Assembly (NCBI GenBank): GCA_964558665.1
Contig: CAZLFA010000013.1
Span: 9,104-73,103, forward strand
Direction: 5' to 3'
DNA from: CAZLFA01 sp964558665
GTDB lineage: Bacteria > Desulfobacterota > Syntrophia > Syntrophales > PHBD01
DNA: 64,000 nt
Shown: piece after piece, positions 60,245 through 64,000 of the stretch
Layout of the letters: each line of letters opens with the position of its first letter
How positions within the stretch are numbered: position 1 is the stretch's first letter
Program-made: the position numbers and the translations under genes
The notes under the pieces: generated by a model
Told to the model about the DNA's origin: nothing
The model's database searches: none
What the model saw: the letters and a program-made list of their open reading frames with translations, nothing else

Positions 60245-61600
60245 TCAGTCAAATAAGGCTTCCAGATTAACGCTTTCATGATAACGTTCAACCCACTTTC
60301 GAGCGAGATCATAACGTGATTTCCCGTCATTAATAAAGTTTCTTATAATAGATGCGGAGTAATTGAGATCGCTGTTTAGCCGTAGAACCAGATCATCCGG
60401 AAATTCATTTTGAAAACTGAAAGGGGCATCATACACAGCAACATTGCCGTTGTAATACAATGATTTCATCAATGCGCCTTCCACCGGAGCTGACCAAAGA
60501 CTCGGACAGACTACAAGACGGCAATTCATAACTCTTTGTTTAAGACCTGAATTCCAGGTGATGTTTTCAAAAGTTATATTCGCAGGGATTAATTCATCAT
60601 CCAATAAGCTTGAAAGATTTTCTCGAGTAAACGGCATAAGGATCTTCATCTCCGGCAGATAGTGTGCAAGTTGAGTCATGTATATGACTCCTTTGGCAGG
60701 ATGAGCACTTGCATGCAAGACTATATCGTATTCGTGACTTTCCGATTCCGTAAATTCATCTGTCTTTAATCCGCTGACCGTCACATTAACTTTTCCAAAA
60801 TGCCTGATCACTAATTCTTTCTGTGTCTGTGTCTGACATATAAATTTGATATATGGTGAAACAGATAAGAGTGTTTTTAGAAAATAAAGATTTTCCTCTT
60901 TGGGGTATGGACATGGGAACGGCTGACAACTTTCGCTGCAATTATCAAGATTACCGAGACAGTCGAGACATGCTGTATTCTTTTCTTTCCTGTAATTGTA
61001 GGATTGAATACAGAAGAAACCATTGTCAAGCACAAAGAGACTGATTTTGTTTCTATTGCTTAACAGATCGAAGAATAAAGAGTATCCAAGGTATTGCGGA
61101 TGCAGGACAACTAAATTTGAATCTTGAATTTGACTTATCAGTACTCGTTCAAAGTCGGTAAAACTTGCCTTTTTGTCCGGATGCAGAATTCGGAAAAGAT
61201 GTTTTTCCGCATAGGGCTGCAGTGCATGAAGGAACATACCGGTTCCGGAGCCGTATGGAGGCAGGCCACAGATAACAAAAGTCCTGTGTGGGGTAAAGGG
61301 GGCTCTCAACGTAATATTAGCCCGGCCTTCCTGGGTGATCGCATCAATTAATTTATTTGCTCCTTCACAATTTGGATAGTATTCCAACTCAAGATTGAGG
61401 TTTGGCAGGACTTCGCTGAACCTTCCCGTAACAAGCGCACAATACCCTTTTAAGAAGTGATAATTTGGGATCTGCATCTTAGTGAAATCCGGTTCTGTTA
61501 GAATCTGCCATGCTTCATGGAAATTGCCCAAGTTTATATTTTCAGTTACTTGTCTGATCAAATCAGACAATAATTTTTTTGTTTCATTATCTTTGTTCAT
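60245..61600 (-). CDS. TPR-linked GT-B glycosyltransferase with a cysteine cluster
   Basis: The 451-residue product has TPR-like helices in residues 1-95 (HFLKGYCALVTGRFSEVLPN), then a GT-B-type region (about 105-451) with GLPPYGSGTGMFLHALQPY, VLHASAHPAKGVIYMTQLAH and VVCPSLWSAPVEGALMKSLYYNGNVAVYD in outline. At about residues 208-231 there is a C-x2-C-x6-C-x3-C-x4-C cluster that may bind a metal. Such cysteines are not usual in GT4 enzymes. Family assignment is tentative. Confidence 0.7.
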   Translation of the reverse strand: MNKDNETKKLLSDLIRQVTENINLGNFHEAWQILTEPDFTKMQIPNYHFLKGYCALVTGRFSEVLPNLNLELEYYPNCEGANKLIDAITQEGRANITLRAPFTPHRTFVICGLPPYGSGTGMFLHALQPYAEKHLFRILHPDKKASFTDFERVLISQIQDSNLVVLHPQYLGYSLFFDLLSNRNKISLFVLDNGFFCIQSYNYRKEKNTACLDCLGNLDNCSESCQPFPCPYPKEENLYFLKTLLSVSPYIKFICQTQTQKELVIRHFGKVNVTVSGLKTDEFTESESHEYDIVLHASAHPAKGVIYMTQLAHYLPEMKILMPFTRENLSSLLDDELIPANITFENITWNSGLKQRVMNCRLVVCPSLWSAPVEGALMKSLYYNGNVAVYDAPFSFQNEFPDDLVLRLNSDLNYSASIIRNFINDGKSRYDLARKWVERYHESVNLEALFD

Positions 61601-61612
61601 AAACGGAGTATT

Positions 61613-63949
61613 CTATGATAAGTATTTCTTTATGATCCCGTTAAGTTCAATTGCACGTTTGTTCATTGAGTATTCTTGAATACATCGCAAATGACCTTTT
61701 CGGGCAATCTGTTCTCTCTTCTCATGATTATTTGTATAGTACCTGATCTTGTCGATGAGCTCATCTCTGTCGGTAAAGGTTTCTATTTCTGTTCCGATTT
61801 CAAAATATCGATTAAGATTTTCATAATATTCAGTCAGCAGGAATACGCCACACCCCGTTGCCTCGAATATTCTCATATTTGCTGTCTCTTTATCGGCAAG
61901 GTCTATCATTTGTCCGGTAATTGGATCTTTGGTTTCTATGACCCCTCTTGCATCAAAAGCAATTCTCCCACTGCGCAAAGCTCTGTACATATCAATACCA
62001 AAATGTCCCCCCCTGTCATACTGAGCAACTTCCGGTGGAATTGTGTCTACTTGACCGCTTAAGTAGAAAGCACAGGAGAACCCGGAATTGGGACGTGAAG
62101 CTTCGTTAGCTATTTCTGTGAGGTACCGGTTCCGTCGTGGATGCTGTGCCAAAGTCCACTGACCTGAAAATACTAAGTCATATACAGGTGTTACGTCTGA
62201 GATTGTTTTGCTGATATGGACCGGAAAACCGGGGAAAAAATATTCGACAGCTTTTGCGCCTAACTTCAAAGCTATATCACGTACTCCTGAAAGCGCCGAT
62301 AACATTACGTCGAATTCTGACCAGTCAATGTAATCTTTTATGTTTGCGGCTCTCCAGCCAATAACGAGTCTCGGCCTGAAATTCAGCGAACGTATGAAAT
62401 CACTATCGAAGGCTAAGGGGTCAGTCAGGTAAAGCACATCAGGTCTTATCGTCTCGATTTGTTTTCTTGTGACGTCATTTATCCAGTTATTCAGGTTATC
62501 AATTGCCTGTTTGTTTTCAATTATCCATTGCCGTTGAGAATAGGGGTTATTGGCAATTATAAGCGATGCCTCATAGTCTAATTCATTCATGTAAGGTGCA
62601 AATATATGAATTGCACTGAAACCGTCCCTGACAAGAGCAGACATCTGAGTGTTGAACGAACTGTCCATGAGAGTTTGATGTGTCTGGTAGAATCCAGCCA
62701 GGTAATTTGGATAAAATGTATTTACCTGCAGAAACTTAAGTACATGAGAACCGGTTGCCTTAATACTGCTTTTTGCGCCGGCCTGTCTTCCGGCATCTTC
62801 CGGATATTTGCCGGGGTTTGATTCTTTGTCAGGAATGGTTGCATTCTGATTTAGAAAATTTTGCAGCTCCGAATACTCATTGATATAACCTTCTTTATAT
62901 AATCGCTGTGATAAATTCAGGATGGATTGATAATCAATATCGGTTTTATCAAGTAATATTTGTATATCGCTGATTAAGGATGAAGATTCATTGCTGTTTG
63001 CTTGTCCTTGTTTCGTATCGCAGGCAGGTGCCCGGCGAGTATTGGTAACGGGTGTATAATTTTCATTATAAAGTTTACCTGACCGATGTTCCCTTCCTTT
63101 TTCATTAACCAGTCTTCTTACTTCATAACCGAATCGGCCTTCCCATAAAAACATCGTATTGACACGATCGGCTTTTAAATAGATCAGTGAAGAAAAGGCC
63201 TTTTCCCTTCTTGTCTGCGGCGCACAGTGCATATCCATAAGAAGATCCGACTGAAGCGCATCTATTTCCTCGGGCCGATACTCTGTGAAAACCAGGGTAT
63301 CGTTGATAATTTCAATCCACCATTTATGGTTTGATGTTTTTGCACTGTTAAGAAAGATATCTTTGCCTTTGCTGGGTGTTTCAATATAACCTCTTTTACC
63401 GACACGCATCAATTCCTCGCATGCCTTCTCCGGATTGTCCACATGCTCCAAAACATGGGAGCAATATATGAAATCGAACTCCTGGTTATTGAAGGGCATA
63501 TTTTCGACACTGCATTCATATACGGGAATTCCTTGAATACTTTTAAACGGTACGCCTGCACGACCAACATGATGATCTGTCAAAGTTATATCAGTTAAAT
63601 GGGTGGCGAGAGGAAATGGAATGTGTCCGCTGCCTACATCCAGGACTTTATCGGTAGGTTTAATATCGAAATCGATTAACCGTGCCTGATAAAGGCTATA
63701 TCTGTCTTTGCTTGGTAACCGTTGATATAAGTCATACAACTGGGCAAGTATTTCAATTGAATATGCCGGAAATGCCAGAGCCAGTTGTTCGTAGATGTCA
63801 AATGATTCCAGGAAATTACCACTTTCAAATTTATTCCTCGCGAGTTCGATGCATTCCTCGATGTCGGAAGTAATAATTGAATATTTTTCTCGCCTCCCTT
63901 GAAACGAAGGAGAATTAATGTCTTCTATTTTTTCAAAAGTATTTTTCAT
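61613..63949 (-). CDS. Fusion of methyltransferase and CgeB-like glycosyltransferase
   Basis: The 778-residue product starts at ATG 63949 (GTG 63952 adds one residue). Residues 25-80 are TPR-like. Residues 85-215 form a class I methyltransferase (DKVLDVGSGHIPFPLATHL, FDFIYCSHVLEHVDNP). Residues 320-370 are a linker with short helices. Residues 410-778 form a CgeB-like transferase (FLQVNTFYPNYLAGFYQTH, YDLVFSGQWTLAQHPRRNRY, MRIFEATGCGVFLLTEYYENL). It is the first gene of the - strand block in the window; promoter and upstream genes may lie beyond 64,000. Confidence 0.82.
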   Translation of the reverse strand: MKNTFEKIEDINSPSFQGRREKYSIITSDIEECIELARNKFESGNFLESFDIYEQLALAFPAYSIEILAQLYDLYQRLPSKDRYSLYQARLIDFDIKPTDKVLDVGSGHIPFPLATHLTDITLTDHHVGRAGVPFKSIQGIPVYECSVENMPFNNQEFDFIYCSHVLEHVDNPEKACEELMRVGKRGYIETPSKGKDIFLNSAKTSNHKWWIEIINDTLVFTEYRPEEIDALQSDLLMDMHCAPQTRREKAFSSLIYLKADRVNTMFLWEGRFGYEVRRLVNEKGREHRSGKLYNENYTPVTNTRRAPACDTKQGQANSNESSSLISDIQILLDKTDIDYQSILNLSQRLYKEGYINEYSELQNFLNQNATIPDKESNPGKYPEDAGRQAGAKSSIKATGSHVLKFLQVNTFYPNYLAGFYQTHQTLMDSSFNTQMSALVRDGFSAIHIFAPYMNELDYEASLIIANNPYSQRQWIIENKQAIDNLNNWINDVTRKQIETIRPDVLYLTDPLAFDSDFIRSLNFRPRLVIGWRAANIKDYIDWSEFDVMLSALSGVRDIALKLGAKAVEYFFPGFPVHISKTISDVTPVYDLVFSGQWTLAQHPRRNRYLTEIANEASRPNSGFSCAFYLSGQVDTIPPEVAQYDRGGHFGIDMYRALRSGRIAFDARGVIETKDPITGQMIDLADKETANMRIFEATGCGVFLLTEYYENLNRYFEIGTEIETFTDRDELIDKIRYYTNNHEKREQIARKGHLRCIQEYSMNKRAIELNGIIKKYLS

Positions 63950-64000
63950 CACACTTGTCCAAAATAGATTTTAGAAATTGAAAAGGGTGCCCACAATCAG

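Noticed and set aside
1..64000. tRNA, rRNA or riboswitch genes
   Set aside because: I saw no cloverleaf, rRNA-like or known riboswitch sequence on reading; a covariance-model search would be decisive.

Overview
The window is a piece of a bacterial chromosome carrying a large flagellar gene block followed by a long glycan and protein-glycosylation block. The gene order (fliLMNOPQR, flhB, flhA, flhF, flhG, fliA, then flgF, flgG, flgA, flgH, flgI, flgJ, flgM, flgN, flgK, flgL, flagellin) together with a sigma-54-type site and sigma-28-type sites suggests a Gram-negative, Deltaproteobacteria/Desulfobacterota-like organism: it has an L-ring (FlgH) and P-ring (FlgI), and FlhF/FlhG suggest controlled flagellar placement. 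The flagellin is short and is followed by flbT and flaF, the flagellin regulators best known from Alphaproteobacteria. No csrA, fliW, fliS or fliD is seen here. I cannot name the species.

Region by region, all coordinates in this window. 1-11,000 (+): export gate, C-ring, flhF/flhG/fliA and a second fliL-like gene, closely packed and often overlapping. 11,000-14,300 (+): small accessory flagellar genes (a DUF2802-like protein, a FliK-like protein, an FlhB C-terminal paralogue) separated by two copies of a 170-175 bp palindromic repeat. 14,275-19,000 (+): distal rod and ring operon behind a good sigma-54-type site. 19,170-26,100 (+): late genes flgM, flgN, flgK, flgL, flagellin, an unknown gene, flbT and flaF, with two sigma-28-like sites and two terminators.

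26,226-49,846 (+): an island of about 16 glycosylation genes, bounded on both sides by further copies of the same palindromic repeat. Five genes encode TPR proteins with a C-terminal GT9-like transferase domain, and three of these are in tandem with a 661 bp perfect repeat across the gene junctions. Others encode GT2, GT4 and CgeB-like glycosyltransferases, methyltransferases, a sugar reductase/epimerase, a cupin and a B12-type radical SAM protein. 49,964-63,949 (-): a convergent second glycan block with a 1398-residue protein holding four transferase modules, GT-methyltransferase fusions, a glucose-1-phosphate cytidylyltransferase, a 28-codon apparent remnant of rfbG, and an epimerase. TPR modules recur in about half of the genes of both blocks.

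The simplest overall reading (inference) is that a flagellum is built by the left half and that its subunits, or a surface glycan, are decorated by the right half, with TPR repeats acting as protein-binding arms of the transferases. The most unusual points are the mobile palindromic repeat family (one copy with an inverted core), the tandem TPR-transferase amplification, a repeated extra domain shared by FlgK and FlgL, the FlbT/FlaF module, the multi-transferase fusions and the rfbG remnant.
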